DNA of 64,000 nt from Pseudomonas frederiksbergensis (GCF_000802155.2 NZ_JQGJ02000007.1:236412-300411); one strand, 5' to 3'; shown: positions 9,634 to 18,894, counted from the stretch's first letter. A program made the numbers and translations. The notes: generated by a model not told the origin, from the letters alone.

Positions 9634-10758
9634 ATGTCCACCGAACAACTGTTGAAAACCCCGCTGCACGCGCTGCACCTTGAACTCGGCGCCCGCATGG
9701 TGCCGTTCGCCGGCTACGACATGCCCGTGCAATACCCGTTGGGCGTGATGAAGGAACACCAGCACACCCGTGATCAGGCTGGGCTGTTCGATGTGTCCCA
9801 CATGGGCCAGATACGCCTGACCGGCGCAGGTGCCGCCAAGGCCCTGGAAACCTTGGTGCCGGTGGACATCATCGACCTGCCGGTGGGCATGCAGCGCTAT
9901 GCCATGTTCACCAATGAGAACGGCGGCATCCTGGATGACCTGATGGTCGCCAACCTGGGCAATGACGAACTGTTCCTGGTGGTCAACGCGGCGTGCAAGG
10001 ACCAGGATCTGGCCCACCTGCAAGCGAACATCGGCGGCCAGTGCAACATCGAGCCGCTGTTCGAAGCCCGCGCCCTGCTCGCCCTGCAAGGCCCGGCCGC
10101 CGTCACCGTCCTCGCACGCCTGGCCCCGGAAGTGGCGAAGATGACTTTCATGCAATTCCAGCGCGTCACCCTGCTGGGCGTGGATTGCTTTGTCAGCCGT
10201 TCGGGCTACACCGGTGAAGACGGTTTCGAGATTTCCGTGCCGGCGGCCGACGCGGAGAAACTCGCCCGCGCGCTGCTGGCTGAGCCAGAGGTAGCCGCCA
10301 TCGGCCTTGGCGCCCGTGACTCCCTGCGCCTGGAAGCCGGCCTGTGCCTCTACGGCCATGACATGAACACCGAGAGCACGCCGATCGAAGCCAGCTTGCT
10401 CTGGGCAATCTCCAAGGTGCGCCGCGCCGACGGCGCTCGTGCCGGGGGCTTCCCTGGGGCGGAAACCGTTTTTGCCCAGCAACAGCAAGGCGTGAAGCGC
10501 AAACGTGTCGGCCTGTTGCCCCAGGAACGCACACCGGTTCGCGAAGGTGCGCAGATCGTCAACGAGGCCGGCGAGACCATCGGCACGGTTTGCAGCGGCG
10601 GCTTCGGGCCGACACTGGGCGGTCCGTTGGCGATGGGTTACCTGGACAGCGCCTACGTCGCCTTGGACACGCCAGTCTGGGCCATCGTGCGTGGGAAAAA
10701 AGTGCCTCTGCTTGTAAGCAAAATGCCATTCGTTCCACAGCGCTACTACCGTGGTTGA
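9634..10758 (+). CDS. gcvT: glycine cleavage system T protein (aminomethyltransferase)
   Basis: A 374-residue protein that transfers the methylene group from aminomethyl-lipoyl-GcvH to tetrahydrofolate and releases ammonia. The folate-binding GcvT domain covers about residues 10-260 (RDQAGLFDVSHMG and SGYTGEDGFEI blocks) and the C-terminal barrel about 285-370. CAGGAG precedes the ATG by seven bases, and the gap from sdaA is 31 bases. It ends the operon; GcvL (dihydrolipoyl dehydrogenase) is encoded elsewhere, as usual. Confidence 0.95.
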   Translation: MSTEQLLKTPLHALHLELGARMVPFAGYDMPVQYPLGVMKEHQHTRDQAGLFDVSHMGQIRLTGAGAAKALETLVPVDIIDLPVGMQRYAMFTNENGGILDDLMVANLGNDELFLVVNAACKDQDLAHLQANIGGQCNIEPLFEARALLALQGPAAVTVLARLAPEVAKMTFMQFQRVTLLGVDCFVSRSGYTGEDGFEISVPAADAEKLARALLAEPEVAAIGLGARDSLRLEAGLCLYGHDMNTESTPIEASLLWAISKVRRADGARAGGFPGAETVFAQQQQGVKRKRVGLLPQERTPVREGAQIVNEAGETIGTVCSGGFGPTLGGPLAMGYLDSAYVALDTPVWAIVRGKKVPLLVSKMPFVPQRYYRG

Positions 10759-10779
10759 TTGGTTGTTTCTATAAGTAAC

Positions 10780-10819
10780 GCGGTTGCGCTAAACGTGCAC
10801 TAATGTGTAACGCAACCGC
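10780..10819. repeat. inverted repeat downstream of gcvT
   Basis: Arms GCGGTTGCG (10780-10788) and CGCAACCGC (10811-10819) flank a 22-base spacer. It starts 21 bases after the gcvT stop codon. There is no strong T run after it on either strand, so it may be a stable RNA 3' end or a protein site, not a standard terminator. Confidence 0.5.
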
Positions 10820-11152
10820 CATAAAAAGGTGCATCTAGTGTTAATCATCCGGGCTTATAACGCTACGGAACTACTGGACTTGCCTTTTGATTAAGCCGAC
10901 CTTGAGGAAACATCTAAAACGCCAGCAAAGCTGAGTAAATACGGGCCCTTGAGGGGGGTTGTTTTTTCGTTGGAAGTTGGCGTAGAGTTTCGTCACTGTG
11001 TTTGCATGGGTCGCTTGGATCGTGACCTGGGCAGTAGCCTACGAAGTTAGCTACAACCCGTTCGACGTCATCTTACTTTCCTGCAACCCAGCCCCAGTAC
11101 TCTTTCGTGTGGAAAGAGGCTGTCATTAATTTAGCGTCAAGGAAATAAGAAA
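10820..11152 (+). other. long leader region of cold-shock gene
   Basis: With the preceding inverted repeat this makes a 394-base stretch without a gene between gcvT and the cold-shock gene. No convincing reading frame was seen. I could not assign the promoter with confidence; a weak TTGTTT-N18-TAGAGT pair ends near 10990, which would give a leader of roughly 160 bases. Long 5' leaders that respond to temperature are typical of CspA-type genes. AAGGAAA lies a few bases ahead of the start codon. Confidence 0.4.
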
Positions 11153-11365
11153 ATGGCTGAACGTCAGAGCGGTACCGTCAAGTGGTTCAACGACGAAAAA
11201 GGTTTTGGTTTCATCACCCCTGAAAGCGGTCCGGATCTGTTCGTACACTTCCGCGCCATCCAGGGCAACGGCTTCAAGAGCCTGAAAGAAGGCCAGAAAG
11301 TCACTTTCGTTGCCGTACAAGGCCAGAAAGGCATGCAGGCTGACGAGGTTATTGCCGAAGCCTAA
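11153..11365 (+). CDS. cspA: CspA/CapB-type cold-shock protein
   Basis: A 70-residue cold-shock-domain protein made of a single OB fold with both RNA-binding motifs: KGFGFI (residues 17-22) and LFVHF (about 31-35). Such proteins bind single-stranded RNA and act as RNA chaperones. An AAGGAAAT ribosome site precedes the ATG. The gene is monocistronic: a long leader precedes it and a strong terminator begins 15 bases after the stop codon. Confidence 0.93.
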   Translation: MAERQSGTVKWFNDEKGFGFITPESGPDLFVHFRAIQGNGFKSLKEGQKVTFVAVQGQKGMQADEVIAEA

Positions 11366-11380
11366 GGCTTTCGCACACTA

Positions 11381-11412
11381 AAAAGCCCCTGATTGATATC
11401 AGGGGCTTTTTT
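11381..11412 (+). terminator. intrinsic terminator of cold-shock gene
   Basis: AGCCCCTGAT / ATCAGGGGCT stem followed by a T run, 15 bases after the stop codon. Confidence 0.92.
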
Positions 11413-11458
11413 ATGGGCGTAAATCCGTAAAATGGGTTCTTTTTGGCTCGAGGCCGTC

Positions 11459-11947
11459 ATGTCGAAACACCTGCTCACCCCCCAGGGTGACTTCCCTCCC
11501 GCCCGCCTGGGTCGTCGCCTGGCCGCGATGTTTTATGACTTCCTGCTGTGCACGGCGCTGCTGATCGTCACTGGCGGTGTCTACAAGATGATCCAGATGG
11601 CGATCATTGGCGAAGAAAAGATGCGCGCCCTCACCGACGCCGGCGCGCTGGACGGCGATCCGCTGCTATCAACGGTGCTGCTCTTCGTGCTGTTCGGCTT
11701 CTTCGCAAAGTTCTGGACCCACAACGGCCAGACCCTGGGCATGCAGGTCTGGTGCATCCGCGTGCAGAACGCCGACGGCACGGCCATCAGCCTGTGGCAG
11801 GCGCTGTTGCGGTTCGTGGTATCGATTGCGTCATTGCTGCTGTTGGGCGCGGGCTTTATCTGGGTGCTGTTCGACAAGCGCAAGCGCAGTTGGCATGACA
11901 TCTACTCGGATACGCAGTTGGTGCGGATTCCAAAGAAAACCAAATAA
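11459..11947 (+). CDS. RDD family membrane protein (short form)
   Basis: A 162-residue inner-membrane protein. It has an R-x-x-A-x-x-Y-D start typical of RDD proteins (LGRRLAAMFYDFLL, residues 14-27), a helix at about 21-43, a second at about 66-85 and a third near 115-135, with FWTHNGQTLGMQVWCIRV between the second and third. RDD proteins are widespread and mostly of unknown function, some linked to ion transport. The ATG at 11459 has GAGG upstream; an earlier frame start at 11432 sits just behind the terminator and lacks a ribosome site. It is convergent with nadA and followed by a REP palindrome. Confidence 0.75.
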   Translation: MSKHLLTPQGDFPPARLGRRLAAMFYDFLLCTALLIVTGGVYKMIQMAIIGEEKMRALTDAGALDGDPLLSTVLLFVLFGFFAKFWTHNGQTLGMQVWCIRVQNADGTAISLWQALLRFVVSIASLLLLGAGFIWVLFDKRKRSWHDIYSDTQLVRIPKKTK

Positions 11948-11963
11948 GAACACCACAGGACCC

Positions 11964-11990
11964 GTGGCGAGGGAACTTGCTCCCTCGCCA
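11964..11990. repeat. REP palindrome between RDD gene and nadA
   Basis: A member of the GTGGCGAGGGAGC-type palindrome family with one mismatch in the left arm (GGGAAC for GGGAGC). It lies between two convergent genes, a usual place for REPs. Confidence 0.85.
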
Positions 11991-12024
11991 AGAAATCCTC
12001 GCAGCCCCGCTATCGTCTTCAGCT

Positions 12025-13083
12025 TCAGGCATTCCCCGCCAACTTCATCCGCGCTGCCTGAGTGAAATCCAGCATGCGCTTGAGGGGGCGAATCGCCTGG
12101 GGAATCAACGCCGGGTCGACGAAAATCTCGTTGGTGCCTTCCTGCAAGCTTTTGAGCGTGCGTTCCAGGGTGTTCATCGCCATCCATGGGCAATGCGCGC
12201 AACTGCGGCACGCCGCGCCGTTGCCGGCGGTGGGGGCTTCGATGAAGACCTTGTCCGGGCACAGCTGCTGCATCTTGTAGAAAATGCCCCGGTCAGTGGC
12301 GACGATCAGCGTCTTGTTCGGCAAGCTCTGGGCAGCGGCGATCAACTGACTGGTGGAACCCACGGCATCCGCCAGCTCGATGACCGAGGTCGGCGACTCC
12401 GGGTGCACCAGGATCGCGGCGTCCGGGTACAGCGCCTTCATGTCTTCCAATTGCTTGGACTTGAACTCTTCATGCACGATGCAGGCGCCGTCCCAGAGCA
12501 GCATGTCGGCACCCGTCTTGCGCTGGATGTAGGTGCCCAGGTGCTTGTCCGGGCCCCAGATGATCGTCTCGCCGTTGTCCATCAGGCTTTCGACGATTTC
12601 CAGTGCACAGCTGGACGTCACGACCCAGTCCGCCCGCGCCTTGACCGCCGCCGAGGTGTTGGCATACACCACCACCGTGCGCTCCGGATGCTGGTCGCAA
12701 AACGCCGAGAATTCATCCACCGGGCAGCCCAGGTCGAGGGAGCAGGTAGCTTCCAGCGTTGGCATCAGCACGCGTTTTTCAGGGTTGAGGATCTTGGCGG
12801 TCTCACCCATGAACTTGACCCCGGCCACCACCACGGTCTTGGCCGGATGGGCGTTGCCGAAGCGGGCCATCTCCAGGGAATCGGAGACACAGCCCCCGGT
12901 CTCTTCGGCCAGGGCCTGGATGATCGGGTCACAATAGAAATGCGCGACCAGCACCGCGTCCTGAGCCTTGAGCTCGGCGGCGATGGCAGCGCGGTACCAG
13001 GCCTCTTGCTCGGCCGACAGCGGCTTGGGCTGCTTGGCATCGAGGTGAGCCTGGACCAGAAGGCGTTCGGAAATCTGCGTCAT
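12025..13083 (-). CDS. nadA: quinolinate synthase NadA
   Basis: A 352-residue enzyme that condenses iminoaspartate with dihydroxyacetone phosphate to quinolinate in NAD biosynthesis. It has three pseudo-symmetric domains and 4Fe-4S cysteines, seen in EATCSLDLGC (about residue 110), TSSCALEIVE (about 200) and GAACRSCAHCPWMAMN (near 295-305). I used the ATG at 13083 (MTQISERLL); the frame is open 30 codons further but without family similarity. NadB, its partner, is elsewhere. It is divergent from copA with 302 bases between the starts. Confidence 0.93.
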   Translation of the reverse strand: MTQISERLLVQAHLDAKQPKPLSAEQEAWYRAAIAAELKAQDAVLVAHFYCDPIIQALAEETGGCVSDSLEMARFGNAHPAKTVVVAGVKFMGETAKILNPEKRVLMPTLEATCSLDLGCPVDEFSAFCDQHPERTVVVYANTSAAVKARADWVVTSSCALEIVESLMDNGETIIWGPDKHLGTYIQRKTGADMLLWDGACIVHEEFKSKQLEDMKALYPDAAILVHPESPTSVIELADAVGSTSQLIAAAQSLPNKTLIVATDRGIFYKMQQLCPDKVFIEAPTAGNGAACRSCAHCPWMAMNTLERTLKSLQEGTNEIFVDPALIPQAIRPLKRMLDFTQAARMKLAGNA

Positions 13084-13385
13084 GTTCGCAAGACCTATAG
13101 GCGCATTTGCGCGAAAGTCGAGTATACACCCGGCTCCGGACCACTCGGGTACCGCCGGGAAAGTGAATGTCATCAGGCACGGGACAGCGTGAAGCCGGCA
13201 AGGCTACAGAATATCCCGCCGTTGCAAAAGATCATTCTGACCTGTGCCCGGGCAGGCGACTTGCGCCTGTGCCAAGCTGACTGAAATGTAATCACTCGCC
13301 CCGCCCGGCTGTGTCATCGTTCGCTCTACCCTGCATGGGACCACTTCCCTTGCACGCAGCGAATCGACTGACGGACTTTCATCGC
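13084..13385. other. nadA-copA divergent intergenic region
   Basis: 302 bases without a gene. It holds the CopR-like box at 13277-13292 and must contain both promoters. No clear sigma-70 pair was found for nadA. No small gene was seen. Confidence 0.5.
13277..13292 (+). promoter_or_regulatory. CopR-like box upstream of copA
   Basis: CTGACT-GAAAT-GTAAT, 94 bases ahead of the copA ATG. It differs at one base from the CopR box I recall for P. aeruginosa, CTGACA-N5-GTAAT. It suggests copper-dependent activation by a CopRS two-component system. Confidence 0.6.
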
Positions 13386-15182
13386 ATGCAAACAAAAACT
13401 TCCCGGCGAACCTTTGTAAAGGGCCTGTCTGCCGGCGGCATCCTCGCTGGCCTGGGCTTGTGGCGCGCCCCTGTCTGGGCCGTCACTGGCCCTGGCCAAC
13501 CCAACGTACTGAGCGGCACCGAGTTCGACCTGTTCATCGGCGAAAGCCCGGTCAACTTCACCGGCAGCCCACGCACCGCCCAGACCATCAACGGTGGCAT
13601 CCCCGGCCCGCTGCTGCGCTGGCGCGAAGGCGACACCGTGACCCTGCGGGTGCGCAATCGCTTGAAGGACACCACCTCGATCCATTGGCACGGCATCCTG
13701 CTACCGGCGAACATGGATGGCGTGCCGGGGCTGAGCTTCAAGGGCATCGAGCCCGACGGCATGTACGTCTACCAATTCAAGGTCCGGCAGAACGGCACCT
13801 ACTGGTACCACAGTCATTCCGGCTTCCAGGAGCAGGCCGGGGTCTATGGGCCGTTGGTCATCGACGCCAAGGAGCCCGAGCCCTTCCGGTACGAACGGGA
13901 CTACGTGGTGATGCTCACCGACTGGACTGACGAAGATCCCACCGACGTGCTTCGTAAGCTCAAGAAACAGTCGGACTACTACAACTACAACAAACGCACC
14001 GTCGGCGATTTCATTGACGATGTGGGCAAGAACGGCTGGGGCACCACCGTGGCTGATCGCAAGATGTGGGCTGAGATGAAAATGAATCCCACGGACCTTG
14101 CTGACGTCAGTGGCGCCACGTACACCCACCTCATGAATGGCCAGGCGCCAGACATGAACTGGACCGGCCTGTTCAAACCTGGCGAGCGCATCCGCCTGCG
14201 CTTCATCAACGGCTCGTCCATGACGTATTTCGACGTGCGTATTCCCGGCCTGAAAATGACCGTCGTCGCCTCCGATGGCCAGTACGTCAAGCCAGTGAGC
14301 GTCGATGAGTTCCGAATCGCCGTGGCGGAAACCTACGACGTCATCGTCGAACCCACGCAGCAAGCCTATACGCTGTTCGCCCAATCGATGGACCGCACCG
14401 GCTATGCCTGTGGCACCCTCGCCACCAAGGCCGGGCTGTCGGCGCCGGTTCCGCCCCTCGACCCCAGGCCATTGGTGACCATGGATGACATGGGCATGGG
14501 CGGTATGGATCACGGCAATATGGGTGAAGTGAAAGGCATGGACCACGGCTCGATGCAGAGCATGGACCACGGCCAGGTACAAGGCATGGACGCAGGCATG
14601 CAGGGCATGGATGACATGTCCGGCATGGATCACAGTGCCATGCCAGGCATGGGCGGCATGCAGGCCCACCCCGATTCGGAGAAAGACAATCCGTTGGTGG
14701 ACATGCAGGCCATGAGCGTCAAGCCCAAGCTCGACGACCCGGGCATGGGCCTGCGTGACAACGGCCGCAAAGTGCTGACCTATGCGGACCTGCGCAGCAC
14801 CTTCCCCGACCCCGACGGCCGCGAACCGGGCCGTACCATCGAGCTGCACCTGACCGGGCACATGGAGAAATTCGCCTGGTCGTTCGACGGCGTGAAATTC
14901 TCCGACGCCGCGCCGCTGCTGCTCAAGTACGGCGAGCGACTGCGCATCGTGTTGATCAACGACACCATGATGACCCACCCCATCCACCTGCACGGCATGT
15001 GGAGCGACCTGGAGGACGAGAACGGCCAATTCATGGTCCGCAAGCACACCATCGACGTGCCACCGGGCTCCAGGCGCAGCTACCGGGTCACCGCCGATGC
15101 CCTCGGGCGCTGGGCGTATCACTGCCATCTGCTGTATCACATGGAGATGGGCATGTTCCGTGAAGTTCGGGTGCAGGAATGA
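13386..15182 (+). CDS. copA: copper resistance multicopper oxidase CopA
   Basis: A 598-residue periplasmic multicopper oxidase that oxidises and binds copper. The N-terminus carries a Tat signal (SRRTFVKG, residues 5-12), so the folded, copper-loaded protein is exported. Copper ligands are visible at IHWHG (about 99-103), WYHSHS (about 140-145), HPIHLHG (from 531) and HCHLLYHMEMGM (from 579), the last two forming the type 1/2/3 sites. Residues about 366-426 are a methionine-rich insert with repeated GMDHG/SMQ units, a copper-binding store typical of CopA. It is the first gene of copABCD; copB follows after 10 bases. Confidence 0.93.
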   Translation: MQTKTSRRTFVKGLSAGGILAGLGLWRAPVWAVTGPGQPNVLSGTEFDLFIGESPVNFTGSPRTAQTINGGIPGPLLRWREGDTVTLRVRNRLKDTTSIHWHGILLPANMDGVPGLSFKGIEPDGMYVYQFKVRQNGTYWYHSHSGFQEQAGVYGPLVIDAKEPEPFRYERDYVVMLTDWTDEDPTDVLRKLKKQSDYYNYNKRTVGDFIDDVGKNGWGTTVADRKMWAEMKMNPTDLADVSGATYTHLMNGQAPDMNWTGLFKPGERIRLRFINGSSMTYFDVRIPGLKMTVVASDGQYVKPVSVDEFRIAVAETYDVIVEPTQQAYTLFAQSMDRTGYACGTLATKAGLSAPVPPLDPRPLVTMDDMGMGGMDHGNMGEVKGMDHGSMQSMDHGQVQGMDAGMQGMDDMSGMDHSAMPGMGGMQAHPDSEKDNPLVDMQAMSVKPKLDDPGMGLRDNGRKVLTYADLRSTFPDPDGREPGRTIELHLTGHMEKFAWSFDGVKFSDAAPLLLKYGERLRIVLINDTMMTHPIHLHGMWSDLEDENGQFMVRKHTIDVPPGSRRSYRVTADALGRWAYHCHLLYHMEMGMFREVRVQE

Positions 15183-15192
15183 GGAAGCGACC

Positions 15193-16095
15193 GTGACCAC
15201 TATCATCAAATACCCCGCCCTGCCCGTGGCCATTCTTGCCCTCGGCACCAGCGTCTCGGCCTGGGCCGCAAGCAATGGCATGCCTGGCATGGATCAGAGC
15301 CAGATGCAGGGAATGGACCACAGCCAGATGCAAGGCATGGACTCGATGCAGGGCATGGAGCCCATGCAGACGGCCCCCACCCGCAGCCGCACGCCCATCC
15401 CGGAACTGACCGCCGCCGACCGCGCCGCCGTCTACGAGGATCACGGTGGACACGCGGTGCATGACAGCGCCATCAACTCGTTTTTCCTGATCGACCAACT
15501 GGAATGGCAAGACGCCGACGACGGCAGCGCCCTGAGCTGGGATGCCTCCGGGTGGGTCGGCGGCGATATCGATCGCTTGTGGCTGCGCTCCGAAGGCGAA
15601 CGCACCAACGGCAAGACCGAAGAAGCCGAAGTCCAGGCCCTGTGGGGTCATGCCGTCAGCCCTTGGTGGGACGTGGTGGCCGGCGTTCGCCAGGATTTCA
15701 AGCCTGGCGATTCACAGACTTGGGCGGCCTTCGGCGTACAAGGCATGGCGCTGTATAACTTCGAGGCCGAAGCCACCGCTTTTATCGGCGAGGGTGGCCA
15801 GAGCGCGGCGCGCCTTGAGGGTGACTACGACATCCTGCTGACCAATCGCCTGATCCTGCAGCCCACCGCCGAAGCCAACTTCTATGGCAAGAACGATCCG
15901 GCCCGTGGCGTCGGCTCGGGGTTGTCGGACACCGAACTCGGCGTGCGCCTGCGCTACGAAGTACGCCGCGAATTCGCGCCCTATATTGGCGTCACCTGGA
16001 ATCGGGTCTACGGCAACACCGCCGACTACGCCCGGGAAGAAGGCGAGGACCGCAGCGAAGCGCGCCTGGTGCTGGGCGTGCGCATGTGGTTCTGA
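15193..16095 (+). CDS. copB: copper resistance protein CopB (outer membrane), GTG start
   Basis: A 300-residue outer-membrane protein of the CopB family. It starts at GTG 15193, supported by GAGGAAG six bases upstream and by the signal peptide that follows (PALPVAILALGTSVSAWA). Residues about 28-60 hold methionine-rich repeats (GMDQSQMQGMDHSQMQGM) like those in CopA, followed by a beta-barrel region with alternating hydrophobic residues ending in the aromatic C-terminus RMWF. CopB is thought to bind copper or let it pass at the outer membrane. Confidence 0.9.
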   Translation: MTTIIKYPALPVAILALGTSVSAWAASNGMPGMDQSQMQGMDHSQMQGMDSMQGMEPMQTAPTRSRTPIPELTAADRAAVYEDHGGHAVHDSAINSFFLIDQLEWQDADDGSALSWDASGWVGGDIDRLWLRSEGERTNGKTEEAEVQALWGHAVSPWWDVVAGVRQDFKPGDSQTWAAFGVQGMALYNFEAEATAFIGEGGQSAARLEGDYDILLTNRLILQPTAEANFYGKNDPARGVGSGLSDTELGVRLRYEVRREFAPYIGVTWNRVYGNTADYAREEGEDRSEARLVLGVRMWF

Positions 16096-16146
16096 GCCGC
16101 TGATCTGCTTCACTAAAAACTAAAACCGAGCTGTAGGAGTCCTTGC

Positions 16147-16533
16147 ATGTCATTCATCAAAACCGCTGTTATCACCGTCGCCTTGTCCGCCGGCCTGTTG
16201 GCCAGTGGCTTGGCCCAGGCCCACCCGAAACTGCTGTCGTCCACGCCGGCCGAAGGGGCCGAGGGCGCGGCACCGGCGAAGATCGAGCTGCACTTTTCAG
16301 AAAACCTGATCACCAAGTTTTCCGGCGCCAAGCTGATGATGACGGGTATGCCCGGCATGGCGGACCATGCGCCGATGCCGGTGTTGGCCAAGGTGTCCGG
16401 GAGCGATGATCCGAAAACCATGGTCATCACCCCGAAAGCGCCACTCGCCACCGGCACTTACCAGGTGCAATGGCGCGCGGTGTCGTCCGACACTCACCCG
16501 ATCACCGGCAGCGTTAAGTTCAAGGTGAAGTGA
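16147..16533 (+). CDS. copC: periplasmic copper-binding protein CopC
   Basis: A 128-residue CopC/YobA protein: signal peptide of 25 residues ending AQA, then HPKLLSSTPAEG. The N-terminal histidine exposed by cleavage is a ligand of the Cu(II) site in CopC. The methionine-rich loop MMTGMPGMADHAPM is the usual Cu(I) site. TAGGAGT lies upstream of the ATG. It is thought to pass copper to CopD in the inner membrane; the copD gene begins five bases after its stop codon. Confidence 0.92.
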   Translation: MSFIKTAVITVALSAGLLASGLAQAHPKLLSSTPAEGAEGAAPAKIELHFSENLITKFSGAKLMMTGMPGMADHAPMPVLAKVSGSDDPKTMVITPKAPLATGTYQVQWRAVSSDTHPITGSVKFKVK

Positions 16534-16537
16534 GTTG

Positions 16538-17449
16538 ATGAGCGACTCGATCAACGTTGCGCTGCGCTTTGCCCTGTACCTGGATCTGATGCTGCTGTTC
16601 GGCCTGGCTGCCTTCGGTCTCTACAGCCTGCGGGGCAAGGAACGCATGTCGGGCGCGGTATTGCCTTTCGCACCGCTGTTGGTGAGCACGGCGGTGCTGG
16701 GCGGGTTGCTCTCCCTGGCGGCGATGGCCTGCATGGCCTGGGCGATGAGTGGTGTTTCCGAGTGGACCGAACTGCGGCCACACGTTGAAATGATGGTGGC
16801 GGAGACCGATGTCGGCCTGACTTGGACGGTGCGCATGGCGGCGTTGCTGCTGGCGGGTGTTGCCGCGACACTCAGCCACCGCTGGCCGACCGCCAGCCTG
16901 GGCCTGGTCGCGCTGGGCGGGGCCGTGGCCCTGGCGACGCTGGCCTGGGCAGGCCACGGTGCCATGGACGAAGGCGCCCGTCGTAACTGGCACTTCATCA
17001 CCGACTTCCTGCACCTGTGGGCCGCGGGTGGCTGGGTCGGTGCCTTGGCGGCGTTTGCCCTGCTGCTGCGCCAGGCCGAACATCGGCTGGTGGTACTGGC
17101 CCGGACGTTGACCGGTTTCGAGAGCGCCGGGACGGTATTCGTGGTGGTCATCAGCGTGACGGGGGTGATCAACTATCTGTTCATTGTCGGACCAAGCGTC
17201 GACGGAATGCTCCAGAGTACCTACGGCCAATTGCTGGCGCTCAAGCTCATCCTGTTCATGGCCATGCTGGTGTTCGCCGCGCTGAATCGTTTTCAACTGA
17301 GCCCCCTGCTGGAGCAGGCCCGGCGGACCGGCGAGCATCACGTTGCGGTGAATGCGTTGAGGCGCAGCATGGTCCTGGAGTTTTGCGTGGTGGTCATCAT
17401 CCTGGGGTTGGTGGCTTGGCTGGGGACGTTGAGCCCAGGGATGGACTGA
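16538..17449 (+). CDS. copD: copper resistance inner-membrane protein CopD
   Basis: A 303-residue polytopic protein with about eight hydrophobic helices and the CopD domain (PF05425 type). Conserved histidines lie in HFITDFLHLWAAGGWVGAL. CopD with CopC is linked to copper import into the cytoplasm. The ATG at 16538 gives MSDSINVALRFALYLDLMLL; a TTG one codon upstream is less likely. It ends the operon. No copRS sensor-regulator pair follows; a REP palindrome and an unrelated exporter gene do. Confidence 0.9.
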   Translation: MSDSINVALRFALYLDLMLLFGLAAFGLYSLRGKERMSGAVLPFAPLLVSTAVLGGLLSLAAMACMAWAMSGVSEWTELRPHVEMMVAETDVGLTWTVRMAALLLAGVAATLSHRWPTASLGLVALGGAVALATLAWAGHGAMDEGARRNWHFITDFLHLWAAGGWVGALAAFALLLRQAEHRLVVLARTLTGFESAGTVFVVVISVTGVINYLFIVGPSVDGMLQSTYGQLLALKLILFMAMLVFAALNRFQLSPLLEQARRTGEHHVAVNALRRSMVLEFCVVVIILGLVAWLGTLSPGMD

Positions 17450-17472
17450 CCGGCTGGCGTCCCACTGGGCCC

Positions 17473-17500
17473 GTGGCGAGGGAGCAAGCTCCCTCGCCAC
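17473..17500. repeat. REP palindrome after copD
   Basis: A perfect 28-base palindrome: arms of 13 bases (GTGGCGAGGGAGC and its complement) around AA. It is the clearest copy of the main REP family in this window. Confidence 0.9.
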
Positions 17501-17611
17501 AAATGCCGGGTGGGCGGTATCGAATTATTCAATAAGCCCCGCCAGTTTTCAGTTTGCCGAAATCGGGCTGCTCCCGCCTAAATGGTGCTTTGCTTTAGCC
17601 AAGGCTCTGTT

Positions 17612-18814
17612 ATGGAAAACGTTCGAACCTCAAGTACCCATGCCGTCTGGCTAATGGTCAGCATCGTGTTGATAGCGCTGAACCTGCGACCATCGATGGC
17701 GGCGGTAGGCCCGTTGTTGTCAGCGATTCGCGGCGAAGTGCCCCTGAATTTCACCACGGCATCGCTGCTGACCATGTTACCGGTCATGGCGATGGGCCTG
17801 GCGATGTTCCTGGGCATCCGCGTGGCGCTGCGCATCGGCGAGCACCGCACCATTCTCCTGTCGCTGGTGATCATCGGCCTCGCCACGGCCTCGCGCCTTT
17901 ATCTGGACAGTGCCGCAGCGCTGATCATCAGCGCCATTTTGGCCGGAATCGGCATCGCCCTGATCCAGGCCGTGCTGCCGGCGCTGATCAAATCGCGCTT
18001 CAGCGACAACGTCTCGTTGTTCATGGGGCTGTACGTCACTTCGATCATGGGTGGGGCGGCCATTGCCGCGTCGCTCTCGCCCTTCGTCCTGGCTGAGACT
18101 GGCAGTTGGCGCATAGGCCTGGCAATCTGGGCGCTGCTGGCGCTGGTCGCGCTAGGTTGCTGGCAGGCCCAGCGCTCGGCCGTCGGCCCGTTGCCCGAAG
18201 CACCGGGACAGCAGCAAGCCTCATTTTTCAACAACCGCCGGGCCTGGTTGCTGGCACTCTTTTTTGGCCTGGGCACCGCGTCCTACACGTGTGTGCTGGC
18301 CTGGTTGGCGCCGTATTACCTGGAAAAAGGCTGGAGCGAACAGCAGGCTGGCCTGGTGCTGGGATTCCTCACGGCGATGGAAGTGATTTCCGGCCTGGTC
18401 ACCCCCGCGCTCGCCAACCGCAGCCGGGACAAACGCTGGGTACTGATCGCGCTGCTGGCGCTGATCATGGCTGGCTTCTGTGGCTTGATCCTCAGCCCAG
18501 GTCGCTTCGGTCTGCTGTGGCCCTGCCTGCTGGGATTGGGCATCGGTGGCCTGTTCCCGATGAGCCTGATCGTATCCCTCGATCACTTGGACAACCCGCG
18601 CAGGGCCGGTGCGTTGACCGCCTTCGTGCAAGGTATCGGCTACCTGATCGCCGGCCTTTCGCCGCTGATCGCCGGAGTGATACGTGACCAATTGGGCAGT
18701 TTCGAATGGGCCTGGTGGTCGCTGACTGCGGCGATGGGACTGATGATGCTGATGGCGTTGCGCTTTAACCCCAGGCAATACGCTCGGCATCTTGGCCAGG
18801 CACCACTGTCGTAG
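17612..18814 (+). CDS. MFS transporter, CynX/NimT family
   Basis: A 400-residue, twelve-helix major-facilitator protein. The N-terminal helix ends LRPSMAAVGPLL, the signature of the CynX/NimT (cyanate or 2-nitroimidazole) group. It also has an internal hydrophilic loop near residue 190-205 separating the two six-helix halves. The ATG at 17612 is preceded by AAGG; an earlier frame start 10 codons upstream is not supported. A LysR gene follows in the same direction after 80 bases and may regulate it. The substrate is not known; efflux of a small organic compound is likely. Confidence 0.8.
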   Translation: MENVRTSSTHAVWLMVSIVLIALNLRPSMAAVGPLLSAIRGEVPLNFTTASLLTMLPVMAMGLAMFLGIRVALRIGEHRTILLSLVIIGLATASRLYLDSAAALIISAILAGIGIALIQAVLPALIKSRFSDNVSLFMGLYVTSIMGGAAIAASLSPFVLAETGSWRIGLAIWALLALVALGCWQAQRSAVGPLPEAPGQQQASFFNNRRAWLLALFFGLGTASYTCVLAWLAPYYLEKGWSEQQAGLVLGFLTAMEVISGLVTPALANRSRDKRWVLIALLALIMAGFCGLILSPGRFGLLWPCLLGLGIGGLFPMSLIVSLDHLDNPRRAGALTAFVQGIGYLIAGLSPLIAGVIRDQLGSFEWAWWSLTAAMGLMMLMALRFNPRQYARHLGQAPLS

Positions 18815-18894
18815 GCTAAAACGCCAATGCTCCTGTATAAAGGAGGCCTTCGTGGGAACGGGATCTTACGCAAGGATGGCGACGAGACTGGCTG

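Noticed and set aside
10780..10819. Inverted repeat as a standard terminator of gcvT
   Set aside because: The loop is 22 bases and no T run follows, so I list it only as a repeat.
17473..17500. REP palindromes as a CRISPR array
   Set aside because: The copies are kilobases apart, are palindromic and have no regular spacers or cas genes.
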